Below, piece after piece: positions 1 to 12,597 of a DNA stretch of 64,000 nt. Every line of letters begins with the position of its first letter. The first letter of the stretch is position 1. Both the position numbers and the translations under genes were made by a program. This DNA comes from Asterias rubens (taxonomy: Eukaryota; Echinodermata; Asteroidea; Forcipulatida; Asteriidae): positions 5,022,001 to 5,086,000 of the forward strand of contig NC_047063.1 in the NCBI RefSeq assembly GCF_902459465.1, read 5' to 3'. Under the pieces are notes generated by a model. That model was not told the origin of the DNA and searched no databases. It worked only from the letters and a program-made list of their open reading frames with translations.

Positions 1-2089
1 GTCGTTTGTCTGGATCTTTCTCATGTCATCATTCCGAAACGTGGCCCTTTTTTTTAACGTAAGGCAGTAAATTACGTTCAGTGTCAGCATACATGTTATT
101 TTTAGAGAAATAATGAAACGCCGATTCGCATATAACGCACGAGTTGGATCACATGTACTAGCCCGCCCTCTCGCGGGGATTGCGGTTATTTTACTTGGAA
201 ACTTGATCCCCGAGGCACTCGCTAAACGTAGAGTGCTTTAAAGTTGTAAGTATGATTTTTGTGTGTGTCCCTTTTTAACACAATATTGTTTCTGGATTAA
301 CAAAATTAAAGGATGCGTTGTGTTCACCCATAGAATTAGCAGTGTGTTCATCTCGTAAAGTTTTATGAATTCAGTTTAATTTGCCGAGTGCTTCAGCCCG
401 CCTCCGGATCTTTTCGAGACAAACAAAAAACTTGTTTTTAATTTAATCTCAATAATTATGTAATATCTTTATTTCTATTGAATATTAAATACTAGATACA
501 AGTAATATGAGAAGAACACTATCGCATTAACTGCAAGTTAAAATAACTCATTACAATAATAGTTGTTAAATTACTATTAGGCGAAAACATTAAAACAATT
601 TTAACGAACGCTGAATGCGAACCTTTAATTTTACATCCTGCACGAATTTCTTTCCAGGTGCAGCGGTTCTGATGATATCGCCCAAAATCTGGAGCCCGGG
701 CTAATTTTTTTTTCTCGTAACTTCCTGCAAATTAATGATGTCTTCACGAAAACATGAAATTTCAAAATAATTATAAGCTTACATTTTTTGTAATGTATGA
801 TCTATGCCACCGAATGAAGTTTTTTTTAAAGCACAAAACAAGACGACGGTTTTTAAACTAATAATAACATTGTTTTCAATCCAAACACCGGGAAACAAAC
901 AATGACCGCCAAAATGGTGTCCAATAGAGCTTTAATAATAAAAGGAAGGACTTCATAAGCTGTGCCATAATTGAGGAGAGACCATCAATATATATATTTG
1001 TGTTTTATTTGTGTTTAATTAAATGTGTAAGGAAGGACAGTGGTCGATAGCCATGATTATTATTATAAATTTCGACCGGGAGTTTTATTCATGTTCATAT
1101 TGACCCATTCGTAGCTAGACACTGAGTAATAGCATGGTGATTGAGCGGAATGTTTTTTAACGGAAATGCTATTTTTAACTTGTTTCTAATGCACTTCTTT
1201 TTACCATTTTAATGCAATTTTGATATGTGTGCATTTCTGAATTTCTCGTAATTATCGACTAAAATATCAGGCCGCCCGACATAAAAGTATTGACAAACTA
1301 AAAACACTTCTGCCTTTGACGGCACGCGTCAAAGGATAATGATTTGACGTCATTTGCGGGAGTTTGCTTTGTTATACCTCCACGCTGCAACAAATAAAAT
1401 AACACTAATGTCGTAGTCTTACAATGTATATACATGTAGCTCACGTATCTACCAAACAAGGTACTCAAGGCGCTGAGTAAAAACAAACTTTCAGAAAGCG
1501 GCTTTACATATTGGAGCTCCAAACTATGACGTTTGAGAGTGATTACGTGACGGAGCTTTTTGCAAATCTCCCAGAAAAGCGCTGGATATTCTGAATGATT
1601 GTTTTTTACACAAGTAAGATCTATTTAATAATCATATCACTATATTTCCTTATTCATTGAAAACATTTTAAATGGAATTCAGCAAAGTTTACGACTTGAC
1701 ATTTTCGTTCAAGCAGGTCTTTAAACAAGAAAATTAAAAACATTTTGGGGAAAAACAATAAAATATAGAGCAAAAAATATCTACAGTAAATTGTTTAAGT
1801 ACACACCAAGAGGGGAAATAAAATTAAAGTTTTTAGTTTTGAGATATCTATACGTACTAGTGGCTTTATGAGTGTACATGTATTAACAATTAATACTTCT
1901 CATACGAAGTTTTTTTTTGTCAAAACAGATTACGGTTTGCAGGAGCCGTAGCCTTTAGTCGAGGCGCACGCGGCACACCCCGAGATGTCAAGCACGACCC
2001 AGATAACACGCACGGAAAGAAAGAAGAAGAAAAAACAGCGCGAGCGGCGGAGATGTCTCGGGGTGCCGCCGCCGCCTGCTGCGCCTTGA
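1..2089. other. AT-rich intergenic DNA, no gene recognised
   Basis: No open frame here resembles a known protein. The only structured piece is about 1425-1503, a minus-strand fragment of the tRNA-Leu-derived SINE found elsewhere in the window; it contains the words for a run ending in CTGAGTA and CTTTCAGAAAG. The last part (1930-2089) lies downstream of the sialyltransferase stop codon and is probably its 3' untranslated region. Confidence 0.5.
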
Positions 2090-5000
2090 TTAAAGGCTAC
2101 AGGAACCGGCGACCAACTTGAGTTTTTTCTCCGCATCAAGTTTCTGTAGTATTTTATACTCTCTGCCAAAATTGTGTACTCTGGTATTATTGAAGTTGTA
2201 TGACAAAACACCATCAAAATAATGGTATCTCAAAGGTTTACCGTCGGGGTCTGCGTAGAACGGGTAAAAACCGAAAAGACTTATGTTGTCACAGAACGTC
2301 TGAGCCACAACGAACGCGTCAAATCCAAGCGTTCCATAATTCCCGATTTTCCATTCTCTGCATTTTGGGAAGAAATAGAAGTATTGTAATCAGAACGAGA
2401 TAAGGCGGGAAAAGAGAGTGTGTATGGATAGAAAAAATAATTGTTGTGGAGCAATGTCTCAATCTGAACAAAAAATAAATGATTGTTATAATTTTAGCCT
2501 TCGAAAAATAAATTAGTATTCCACCAGGGTCGAAACGGCCAATAACTTTTTTGCGCGAGTTGTTTGCAACAGCTAATTCGAGATAAAAAAAAAGGACCAA
2601 TAATATAGGTTTTCTCGGTAAATTTCGGAAAATGGGCAGCCAATTTAACCACCAGCCTCTATTTCGCACGAAATCGAATGCTACTGAAAAGGGTTATTCG
2701 ATTTTTTTGAAAGACTAGTCAAATTTACTTGTACGTCATTTGATTTAACAACCACAATCATTCAATTTAACAATTCATCGAAGCTGCAGGATTTTTTTAG
2801 GCGTGAGTGTAGTCATTCAATTTCATTGTTATCGCCCTTCAGTCAGCCATTTTCCCCTCACACTTATTTTTATTATCAACACATTTTTTATGATAACGAA
2901 CAACAGTCATCCCTGTAGTCAAACAGCATCTACTGTGGAGACGGAATCTTCTTCAAAATCGCCACAAGTTTTTGCAAAAGAACCAGATTTTATAGCCATT
3001 TGAAACTTTCTGAACAGAACAACAATTAAAAGTTCACATATTTATAAATAACTTACAGGGTTAAAGACAGTGGACACTAGTAATTGTGAAAGACTAGTTT
3101 TCACAGTTGGTTATCTCAACATATGCATAAAATAACAAACCTGTGAAAATTTGAGCTCAATCGGTCGTCGAATTTGCGAGATAATAATGAAAGAAAAAAC
3201 AGCCTTGTAACACGAAGTTGTGTGCTTTCAGATACTTGATTTTGAGACCTCAAATTCTAAACTTGAGGTCTCGAAATCAAATTCGTGGAAAATTACTTCT
3301 TTTTCGACAACTACGTCACTTCAGAGGGAGCTGTCTCTCACAATGTTTTATACCATCTATCTCTCCCCATTATTTGTGATCAAGAAAAAATTTATGATGA
3401 TGAATATTTTGAGTAATTACCAATAGTGTCCACTGCCTTTAACAGAAGGTTAAAAAGGCTAGCGCAGAAATTCGGCGCTTGCACAAAGCGGGGAATCGAG
3501 ATCGTAAGCACATAATTCGGCGGTAAGCAGAATCATGAAATTGGGCCATGTACATGTAGAGGTATTATATGTGCATATGTTAGCTCAATCATTGTTGGCT
3601 GAAATTTAGGTAAACTCTGTCATTCAAATTACAGAAACAGGTGTGTGTAATCTTTCCAGAATTAGCCTCTTCTACGCGCAGACTTGGTGGCGTGGTATAT
3701 TATTAATATGTTTGTATAGTTCAATGAAAATGGCACAACATTATTTAAAAATGTTAATACGTTACCTTTCGATGTGAATGGGTTTCCAGTTGAAGGCATA
3801 ACGAAGAAGCGAATTTCCGTCTCTTTTAATCGCATTGATTATAAGTCGGTATTTTTGAGCATTGTCACGACCAAGTGGCTTCGGATACCACAGTACAGAC
3901 TTCCCTAAAAGGCGCACTGTTTCTAGAAAACGATCCCCAACGACCGGATAGTTGTGACGTTTAAACATCCCAGAGTAGGTCCTTAATAAGGAGGTGTTGA
4001 TACACGTTATGTTGGTCTTACGACCAACGTCTCTCTCGTAGCCTTTTATCGTCGGCATATTGACACGGAAAACAAAGTCATGCGAGTCTATTGCATCTCC
4101 ACAGCTACTATTGTTGAGGATACCACTGTTGCCGACTACAGCGCAGCTGGCTTGCCGTGGAATCATCTCCAATCCGGGGTAGTGATCCTCCATATAGCAG
4201 TCACTCGGCTGCTCGGTAGACGAAGAGTTTATTCGGTATGAAACTCGAATAGTCGGATAGGTCGATTGCTCTCGAAACTCAAGGGATGAGTTTGAAGTTT
4301 CCTTTAAGACAAAGACGGCCAGATCAATTCGAACACACAAACCCGTCGATCTATACAAAAACAACACTTTGTTAATTATTCGACTCAAGATTACTCCAAA
4401 ATAAAATTTCAAGTTTCATTCTTATGCCAAGATAGCGACAGACGCCTTTGAATGGTCCTCCAGATACATGTTAATATGCGCCTGTTTTATGTGGGTTATT
4501 AGTAAGTTGTAAGAGTAACTATAATGGTAAACTTGCGGGTATAACCACGAGTAAAATCTCTTTTGAAGGAGTGTCGGCTCTGAAAAGAGCCGTATTGGTA
4601 TCGATGTTTCCAACAGTATACTCTTCTCGTCTTTAGGAGAAACCTAGTTGTTGTGTTAAAAGATTAATGATCGTCGGCGAAACAAAAAAACTACAAGTAG
4701 AAAGGTTCCAATAAGAGTGATGTCAAAAATGGTAAACGGAAACTCACAGCCCCAAAACTACATGACAATTAAAATTGGGTTTCTCGTAATTACCAAACAG
4801 AGTAGCAAATTTAAATCCATGAAATTTGTGTGTTCTGAATTACGCCAAAGGACATTCCCTATTTTCAGTTTTCAAAATCTCATAAAATCACGCTGTTCAG
4901 TAGAAGAAAATACTGATAAGCAATGTCTGAAGCAAAACAATAGTTTGGCACCAGTTGCAACAATCCAAATTTTATGGAATTTTGCAAGAATGCAAACTTT

Positions 5001-5351
5001 AATACAATGCGAACTTTATAGAATTTTGCAACAATGCAAACTTTATGGAATTTCGCAAGAATTTTGCCCGATAACCAGTTTCTGTATGAGCAAGTTTTTA
5101 TGCTTATGGTTTTATGAAACTTAGCCAGCTCTCAACCTAAAATTAATACAAGTATTTCATACTTACTTGCTACATACGGATTTGCATTTTAAGGGTTTAT
5201 CTATAAACAAGCCATGTCGATACATGTCAGTAGTCTCGTGGATCGAAGCTTCCCAATTACGCCAAAGAAAGATGTTCGTCATAAACACTGCAAGAGTCAC
5301 AAGTACTGAAATGAATGCAAACATTCTGACAAATACAAACAAAGCTGCCAT
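2090..5351 (-). CDS. ST8Sia-like sialyltransferase, three exons, complete
   Basis: Glycosyltransferase family 29 enzyme that should move sialic acid from CMP-sialic acid to glycans in the Golgi. Exons on the minus strand: 5351-5167, 4350-3766 and 2357-2090 (185+585+268 bases, 345 residues plus stop). Donors are GTAAGT and GTAACG, acceptors TATAG and TGCAG, and frame is kept at both joins. Residues 1-30 give a short cytoplasmic tail and one signal-anchor helix, as in type II Golgi enzymes. Sialylmotif L starts at C131 ([16 protein letters not shown], then [10 protein letters not shown]). Motif S covers about 264-290 with its cysteine at C279 ([13 protein letters not shown]). Motif III is H302-Y-F-D, and motif VS is H318-x4-E323, H318 being the family's catalytic histidine. 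A final cysteine at 343 fits the second disulfide. The ST8 (alpha-2,8) subfamily is favoured by the motif L and S wording; acceptor specificity cannot be read. The start is the first Met before the anchor. Confidence 0.88.
3061..3442 (+). mobile_element. TTAA MITE family 1, full length
   Basis: Non-autonomous DNA transposon of about 380 bp. It begins TTAAAGACAGTGGACACTA and ends AGTGTCCACTGCCTTTAA, so the ends are inverted and framed by TTAA. The centre has an inverted pair around GAGACCTCAAATTC / GAGGTCTCGAAATC. At least ten copies in either orientation occur in the window. It lies just past the donor of sialyltransferase exon 2, in intron 2. Confidence 0.85.
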
Positions 5352-6760
5352 TGTTTTGAAAGTTAGTTTTGCTTTTCCAGTGATGAAGTTTGGTCTAACT
5401 GCTGTGTTTGATGATAATTAAATGACAGAGTGTAGTGTGAGCAGGTAGCCTTTTATATTCAATTGGTCCTTGCAGCTTGTGGGTTTCATTTTGTTTGTTT
5501 ACTGCCTCTTGAGTGAGTATTGATCGTTTTATAATATGAAAATCAGCCTTGTTATTTGTTTTCTTTCATTTTAGCAATTCAGTAATATTAGGCCGTGTAA
5601 AAAAAGAAACATGTTTAGCGTCCTGGTTTCTAAAATCAAAGGTAGGAGGAGGTGCCTTTTATTTATTTTTATTGTCAAGACGGCTACCATTATTTTTAAA
5701 ACTTCGAAAATCAGTTGTCTTTTTCTACTGTTCAAACTCACAATAAAAAATAAAACATGCTGGACAAGACATTGAACAAAACAAAACATATTTATAAAAA
5801 ATAAAAATAAAAAAAGGAAGGAAGAGGACCTTTTTTTTTTTAAGTAAAGTATTTTCTTGATGAGACCGTCAAAATACATCCTTTTTTTTTCCATTTAGAA
5901 ACAAAAGTCATTTAAAAGAAAAATGGAAAAAAAAAAAAAAAAAATCAACGACAAAAATATTAAGAACAGAAAAAATAGCGGGGACGCTAAACATGTTTCT
6001 ATTTTTTACTTGGTCTAACATCTGTTGCCACAGTGTACAATCTGCAATCGTACGTAAAGAACACGTACAACTTATGGAACTCTATTTTTGAGATTCGCTT
6101 TTAACACAAATAATCAAGATTACAGCTGTGGTGATTACTAAAAAAATTGTGGTCACTTTTACACCGTGTCAGACATGAGTTTAGTAGTACACAAACACAA
6201 TTGTACAATTGTAACGAAGGAACAAATATTTTAATTTTTATTTATATCTTTCAAAAAATCATTCCCAGAACAATTATAGACGAGTTGTTTGCTCTGAATT
6301 TATATCTCTCTCTTTTTTGTTGTTGCGCATTTTGTGCTTTTATAGTTTTAATTGCTTGTATAGTTCTACATGTATATTTTTAAACTGTCAGCAAATGTCC
6401 ATCTAATGTCATTTTACTATATTGTCTCTTCTTAAATTGTGGCATCAGGAGATTAACTCATTAATAATTTAGTTTACTTTTTAAAAATCCATCGGGGGTG
6501 CTACTTTTTTTTCTTCTCTCTCCTAATTATATGCCATGTATTTGTTTTCTTAACCGTTCTTAATGTCTGTACGTGCATTTTTACCAGTGAAATAAATAAA
6601 TGAAATTAAATTGTTGTCTAGAAACTAGCAACCAAATTGTGTATGCCTTTCTTTGTACTCATTATTTTAAAAAGATCCTTACCAACACAATCATAGATTT
6701 TCGTCGAGAAACTAACAAATTGTTTATACCTCATTTTCTACTTGGTACTTGGATAACATG
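5352..6760. other. Upstream region of the sialyltransferase gene; no gene
   Basis: AT-rich with long A and T runs (for example 5821-5840 and 5925-5943). No recognisable coding sequence. The minus-strand promoter of the sialyltransferase gene should lie in the first few hundred bases, but I see no diagnostic element. Confidence 0.4.
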
Positions 6761-6780
6761 GTACCGAGACACTAATTGTA

Positions 6781-7976
6781 CTAGTGCTCAAGTACTATTC
6801 GGCCACCATAGTACTCGACAGTACTTGATAAAGTACTTTACTACAACACTGATCCTTGTACTAGTGCTCAAGTACTATTCGGCCACCATAGTACTCCACA
6901 GTACTTGATAAAGTACTTTACTGCAACACTGATCCTTGTACTAGTGCTCAAGTACTATTCGGCCACAATAGTACTTGACAGTACTTGATAAAGTACTTTA
7001 GTACAACACTGATCCATGTACTAGTGCTCAAGTACTATTCGGCCACCATAGTACTCGACAGTACTTGATAAAGTACTTTACTGCGACACTGATCCTTGTA
7101 CTAGTGCTCAAATACTATTCGACGACCGTAGTACTCGACAGTACTTGATAAAGTACTTTACTACAACACTGATCCTTGTACTAGTGCTCAAGTACTATTC
7201 GGCCACCATAGTACTCGACAGTACTTGATAAAGTACTTTACTGCAACACTGATCCTTGTACTAGTGCTCAAGTACTATTCGGCCACCATAGTACTCCACA
7301 GTACTTGATAAAGTACTTTACTGCAACACTGATCCTTGTACTAGTGCTCAAGTACTATTCGGCCACAATAGTACTCGACAGTACTTGATAAAGTACTTTA
7401 CTACAACACTGATCCATGTACTAGTGCTCAAGTACTATTCGGTCACCATAGTACTCGACAGTACTTGATAAAGTACTTTACTACAACACTGATCATTGTA
7501 CTAGTGCTCAAGTACTATTCGGCCACCATAGTACTCGACAGTACTTGATAAAGTACTTTACTGCGACACTGATCCTTGTACTAGTGCTCAAATACTATTC
7601 GACGACCATAGTACTTGACAGTACTTGATAAAGTACTTTACTACAACACAGATCCTTGTACTAGTGCTCAAGTACTATTCGACCACCATATTTCTCGACA
7701 GTACTTGATAAAGTACTTTACTACAACACTGATCCTTGTACTAGTGCTCAAGTACTATTCGACCACCATATTTCTCGACAGTACTTGATAAAGTACTTTA
7801 CTACAACACTGATCCTTGTACTAGTGCTCAAGTTCTATTCGGCCACCATATTTCTCGACAGTACTTGATGAAGTACTTTACTACAACACTGATCCTTGTA
7901 CTAGTTCTCAAGTTCTGTTCGGCCACCATAGTACTCGACAGTACTTGATGAAGTACTTTACTACAACACTGATCCT
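6781..7976 (+). repeat. 80-bp satellite array, 15 units, with higher-order structure
   Basis: Fifteen head-to-tail units of exactly 80 bp begin CTAGTGCTCAAGTACTATTC at 6781, 6861, 6941 and so on to 7901, without a length change. Each unit holds GTACTTGATAAAGTAC and AGTACT words that are internally palindromic. Units differ by one to a few bases, and the variant pattern repeats: units 2/7, 3/8, 4/10 and 5/11 share private variants, so a block of about five units was copied. Units 12-14 share a TTTCTCG variant. A partial seed lies just left of 6781. Confidence 0.95.
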
Positions 7977-8071
7977 AGATAAGTCCATGCACGAAAGAGT
8001 GTCACTGTCAATTAGATCCCTGTTGCGCCGTGATGAGAATCCATACAGCATCAAACATTATTCCCCTGTCA

Positions 8072-8457
8072 TTAAAGGCAGTGGACACTGCTGGTAATTA
8101 CTCAAAATAATTATTGGCATAAAACCTTTCTTGGTGACGAGTAATGGGGAGAGGTTGATGGTATAAAACATTGTGAGAAACGGCTCCCTCTGAAGTGCCA
8201 TAGTTTTCGAGAAAGAAGTAATTTTCCACGAATTTGATTTCAAGACCTCAAGTTTAGAACTTGAGGTCTCGAAATCAACCATCTAAACGCACACAACTTC
8301 GTGTTGCAAGGGTTATTTTTCTTTCATTATTATCTCGCAACTTTGATGACCGATTGAGCTCAAATTTTCACAGGTTTGTTATTTTATGCATATGTTGAGA
8401 TACACCAACTGTGAAGGCTAGTCTTTGACAATTACCAATAGTGTCCACTGCCTTTAA
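8072..8457 (-). mobile_element. TTAA MITE family 1, full length
   Basis: Reverse-oriented copy starting TTAAAGGCAGTGGACACT and ending AGTGTCCACTGCCTTTAA. It abuts a family 2 MITE, and the two share the TTAA at 8454-8457. Confidence 0.88.
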
Positions 8458-8812
8458 AGCCATTATACACTTTCGGTAAACAGTATTGTCCATGTCCCAC
8501 ACTTCATGTTTCACACCTTACATATAAAATAACAAATCTGTGAAAATTTAGGCTCAATCGGTCAACGGAGTCGGGAGAAAATAACGGGAAAACCCACTCT
8601 TGTTTCCGCACGTTTCGCCGTGTCATGACATGTGTTTAAAATAAACCCGTAATTCTCGCTATCGAGAATTGATATTGTTTTAATGTTTTCTCAAAAAGTA
8701 AAGCATTTCATGGAACAATATTTCAAGAGAAGTCTTTCACCATTACCTTCTGTAAACCCTATAAATTATTATTATTATTTTTTTTTGTACCGAAAGTGTA
8801 TAATGGCTTTAA
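8454..8812 (+). mobile_element. TTAA MITE family 2
   Basis: Starts TTAAAGCCATTATACACTTT and ends AAGTGTATAATGGCTTTAA, inverted ends with TTAA at both. It contains CGTTTCGCCGTGTCATGACA. A second copy is at 39918-40289. Confidence 0.88.
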
Positions 8813-8876
8813 GCATTTAATCAGCATAAACTAAAAAGAACACAGCTGTAGGATTGAAACTTTCTCTAGAGCCGCC

Positions 8877-8952
8877 TGGCTAGCTTGGTTGTCTAGTGGT
8901 AATATATCTGCTCTAGCAATGCAATGGTCATGGGTTCGAATCCCAGCGGATT
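8877..8952 (+). repeat. tRNA-like SINE head (fragment)
   Basis: Has an A-box-like run TTGTCTAGTGGTAA and a B-box GGTTCGAATCCC, but no convincing acceptor stem. Best read as the promoter head of a tRNA-derived SINE and not a working tRNA gene. Confidence 0.5.
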
Positions 8953-9320
8953 GATTTAATAATAACAGTAATAGTGGCTTCTTATATAGCGCTCAGGTCC
9001 GTCACGCAGTGACGCTCACGGTGCTTCAACATTATTACCCCTGGTCACTGGGCCTCAAATCATTCCTTAAACCATCTCAGCTCCCTGGGGAGCACACAGC
9101 AGCCGCCAAATATGTAGCGCATCTAAGCTGATCCATCACAAGAACCAACTCTGCCCTCACAGGTACCCATTTTACCCCTGGGTAGAGAGAAGCAAATATA
9201 GCGAAGTGTCTCGCTCAGGGACACAAGTGTCACGACCGGGCTTCAAACCCACACTCTGCTGAACAGAATCACCAGAGCTTCGGTGCTCTTATCCCCTCGG
9301 CCTGTCACCCCACATTTGCC
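8953..9320 (-). mobile_element. SINE with tRNA-Leu-like head, near full length
   Basis: Read on the minus strand: a head with GGCCGAGGGGATAAGAGCACC and a B-box variant, then the core with GACACTTGTGTCC and CCCAGGGGTAAAATGGGTAC, then GCGCTATATAAGAAGCC and an ATT-rich tail at about 8955. Same family as 54349-54710. Confidence 0.8.
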
Positions 9321-9742
9321 TTTGGTACATGGAAGATGTTTGTCTGAGCGTCAAATCCATACCACAGAGAGCTCTGTTTTTACCATTCAATGCAGCGCTT
9401 CCTGTGTCTTGTCAATGTGTAGTCTGGTCCTCATGGGATTATAAAGACTCCATCCTCCTTCGTTTTACTGAAAAGAGAAAGAAGAGAAATAAATAAGTAA
9501 ATAAATAGAGTGTGGAATGTTGAGGCCAAACGGTGTAGGGCACTGGATGTTATTATTAAAAAACACAAGTTTTTATTAAAGTTGACCATCAACCAATTGC
9601 AAGGTCTGTGTTAACCACACGCACTGACTCTAGCTGTGGCCTCAGCTGTCATTTCCTGGAGTCAAATTGGCTGTGAAACAGCACCCTGTACAAACATACA
9701 CTGGGCTTATATATAGCACCATTTCATATAGACCACAGCGCT

Positions 9743-10129
9743 TTAAAGGCAGTGGACACTATTGGTAGTTACTCAAAATAATTATTAGCATAAAGCCTTT
9801 CTTGGTGACGAGTAATGGGGAGAGGTTGTTGGTATAAAACATTGTGAGAAACTGCTCCCTCTGAAGTGCCATAGTTTTCGAGAAAGAAGTCATTTTCAAC
9901 GAATTTGAGTTCGAGACCTCAGATTTAGAACTTGAGGTCTCAAAATCAACCATCTAAACGCACACAACTTCGTGTGACTAGGGTGTTTTCTTCTTTCATT
10001 ATTATCTCGCAACTTTGATGACCGATTGAGCTCAAATTTTCACAGGTTAGTTATTTAATGCACATGTTGAGATACACCAACTGTGACGGCTAGTTTTTGA
10101 CAATTACCAATAGTGTCCACTGCCTTTAA
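9743..10129 (-). mobile_element. TTAA MITE family 1, full length
   Basis: Starts TTAAAGGCAGTGGACACTAT and ends AGTGTCCACTGCCTTTAA. Close in sequence to the copy at 8072, with an internal GAGACCTCAGATTTAG inverted pair. Confidence 0.88.
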
Positions 10130-10152
10130 CAAATGGACAATAGCAATTGTGG

Positions 10153-10742
10153 AAGTGTCATGGCCGAGCAGTTAAGAGCACCAAATTCAAACTCTGATGT
10201 TTCTGATCAGCAGAGTGTGGGTTCGAATCCCATGGCACTATGTCCTTAAGCAAGACATACATGTAACCATTGCTTCGCCTTCGGATGGGACGCAAAGCCT
10301 TTGGTCCCATGTGTTGTGTAATGCATGCAACAGAACCCAGGGGTCGATTTCACAAAGAGTTAGGACTAGTCCTAACTTAGAACTAGTCCTAGGAGAAATA
10401 CAAACTGCATGGATAGTCCTAAGTTAGGACGACTAACTGGTCCTAGCGCGAGATAAGACTAATCCTAACTCTTTGTGAAATCCACCCCAGTGCACTTATC
10501 ATGCATGTAAAAGAACCCAGTGCACTTATCAAAAAGAAGAGGGATTCGCCCCGGTGTTCGCCCCTGGCTGTGGCTGCTGTATGCCCCGTAGCAACTTGTA
10601 AACCATTATACGGTGCTACATAATTGGGTCTCAGAATTCATCACTTCAATAAAGTATCTTTCTGAAAGTTTGTATATATTCAGTGCCTTGAGTACCTTGT
10701 TTGGTAGCTACGTGCGCTTTATAAGACTTCAATATTATTAAG
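10153..10742 (+). mobile_element. tRNA-Leu SINE interrupted by a palindromic MITE
   Basis: The head begins AGTGTCATGGCCGAGCAGTT with B-box GGGTTCGAATCCC. The 3' part runs to GCGCTTTATAAGACTTCAAT and an ATT tail near 10742. The element is split by a hairpin MITE at 10340-10488. Confidence 0.75.
10340..10488. mobile_element. Palindromic MITE (family 5) inside a SINE
   Basis: Starts GGGGTCGATTTCACAAAGAG and ends CTCTTTGTGAAATCCACCCC; nearly all of it folds on itself through TTAGGACTAGTCCTAA-type words. Related copies: 50116-50275 (truncated) and 23639-23785. Confidence 0.8.
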
Positions 10743-12597
10743 CCAAGAATAAATGTGGTGTCGTCTTATGACGTCAGGAGGATTAGGTCAATACTGGGTT
10801 CATGACCACGAGGGTCACAGCCAAATCTATGGGCCTCGGTCTCACCCACAGACATAAAGAACCTATAGGCGGACAGCACCTATGGAAATCAACGTCTGGA
10901 TAGTGTAATTTGAACAGCACCCGACTATACCTAAACCATGGGCAAAATCTGTGAAAACGCAAGCAAAAACATGTGTAAAGCAATGGGCGAGTAAAGAGTT
11001 GGAGACAGAAAATGTGTGTTTTACCTGGGTATTCCGGTAAACAAATCACCAAAGTCTAAGAAACAATGTACATGTAAGATCATTAGCTAGATACCTTTTC
11101 TGTCATTAGTTGTTTGCTGTTTCTCCTCCTCTTTCTGAACTTTCTCCAAAAAAAAAATTCCCGGGAAAAAAAAGTTGTAAACATGACATTTTAACAGTTC
11201 AACCTCAACGCCCAACATTTGCAGACATAAATAATCCATATTATGGATTATTTATGAAGTGTTGTCAATTACATATTATATAGTGCAGCTGCTAAGGTGA
11301 ACAATTGTGCACTTTGTGGTAAAAGCATGAAATTTGCTATGATGGTTGGTATTGGGCTAATAATCAATTTAAGACCGGGACCCACCTTAGGTCTCGCCTA
11401 TTTAGGGGCGGAGCTTCATTTGCATAAAAAGGGGGTCTTTGATATAAATATTGGGCAAAATCATACTTAGAATAAATTTTTTGTTGTTCTTTTGACCAGA
11501 AATATAAACTTGAAAATCATAATAAAATTATGAGTTAAAACATAAATTAGTAAAAAAAAGGGCCCTTTTGTGGGCGGAGTTTCAATATTTCTAAAAGTGG
11601 GCGTTTTTAAAAAAAAGTGTTATCTTTAGTGAACTATTACTGTTTTTTAATTGTTTTTTTAAGCTGATTTATGTTATTTGAATAGAAATACTATAAAAGA
11701 ACACATTTTTTCCATGAGTTTAAATAGTTTCTTTATTTATCCCCTCTTTTGTGGGCGGGGCCAGAGTAATAAACGAGGGTTCGCTAAATTACACATGTGT
11801 AATACAGCCAAGAATGCACAAGCAGCCAACAATCTCATCAACAATACAGGAATAAAAGTATGCCCTGGGCCGGCAAAATCTGATACTCTGTCATAGTAAT
11901 GACATCAGACATACATGTACTGTAAAATCGTCGGTTATGTATACTATGGCTATGGCAAACTCAAGCTCTCAAATCACACCAGTATACCCGCACACTGTGC
12001 CCTGGCACCATGCCATGCAGGCCAGAACAACAAGTAACATTTATATTAGCAGTTTTTTTTGCAATTTTGAGACAGGTTTGCAGTTAAACATATGGCGAAG
12101 AATCCACTCATACAGTGTAGTTATTCGGTTGGGATGTGTTGGAATGATCACTGATCTGTAGCATACATGTCGGAATACTGAAATAGGTAACATGTACAGG
12201 GAAAAGGAAAAGTGGTGAGTTGGTATTTGATGAGGCCATTAGAGAGGCCATTGAAATCTACCAGTACGACCCAAGTTAATGGGGGATTAGGAAATGTGCT
12301 GTGGATAGAGGGTCGATATCCATTGGTCAGGAAGAGTAGGAGCCAAATGTCACTTAGGTGGAGGCTGATGTTTTGAAGAAGGGTGTCCTGCTGGTAACTT
12401 CAATGTCCTCTAATGCATTCGCGGTGCCAAGGCTTCTTGTTCTTCTTATCGTGTCCACACACACTATATATTGTGTTTCAGCCAGAACTGGACACAGTTC
12501 CTAGCAAGATCGCTGTACTCTGCAAGGTCCTCTGTTCTGTATTCCTGCTCCATAGTTTGTGGCTCTGTCTTACATATGCAGGTAACGTCTTCAGAGT

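Noticed and set aside
1-48. Possible exon tail at the left edge (minus strand, FRNDDMRKIQTND)
   Set aside because: Only about 13 open codons, with a weak acceptor and no family match.
6600-6908. Open frame running into the satellite
   Set aside because: It is read partly out of 80-bp repeat units and has low-complexity flanks.
10783-11052. 89-codon minus-strand frame as a last RAD52 exon
   Set aside because: It is Cys/Arg/Leu-rich and unlike RAD52. Part of it is the dispersed repeat also seen at 15775.
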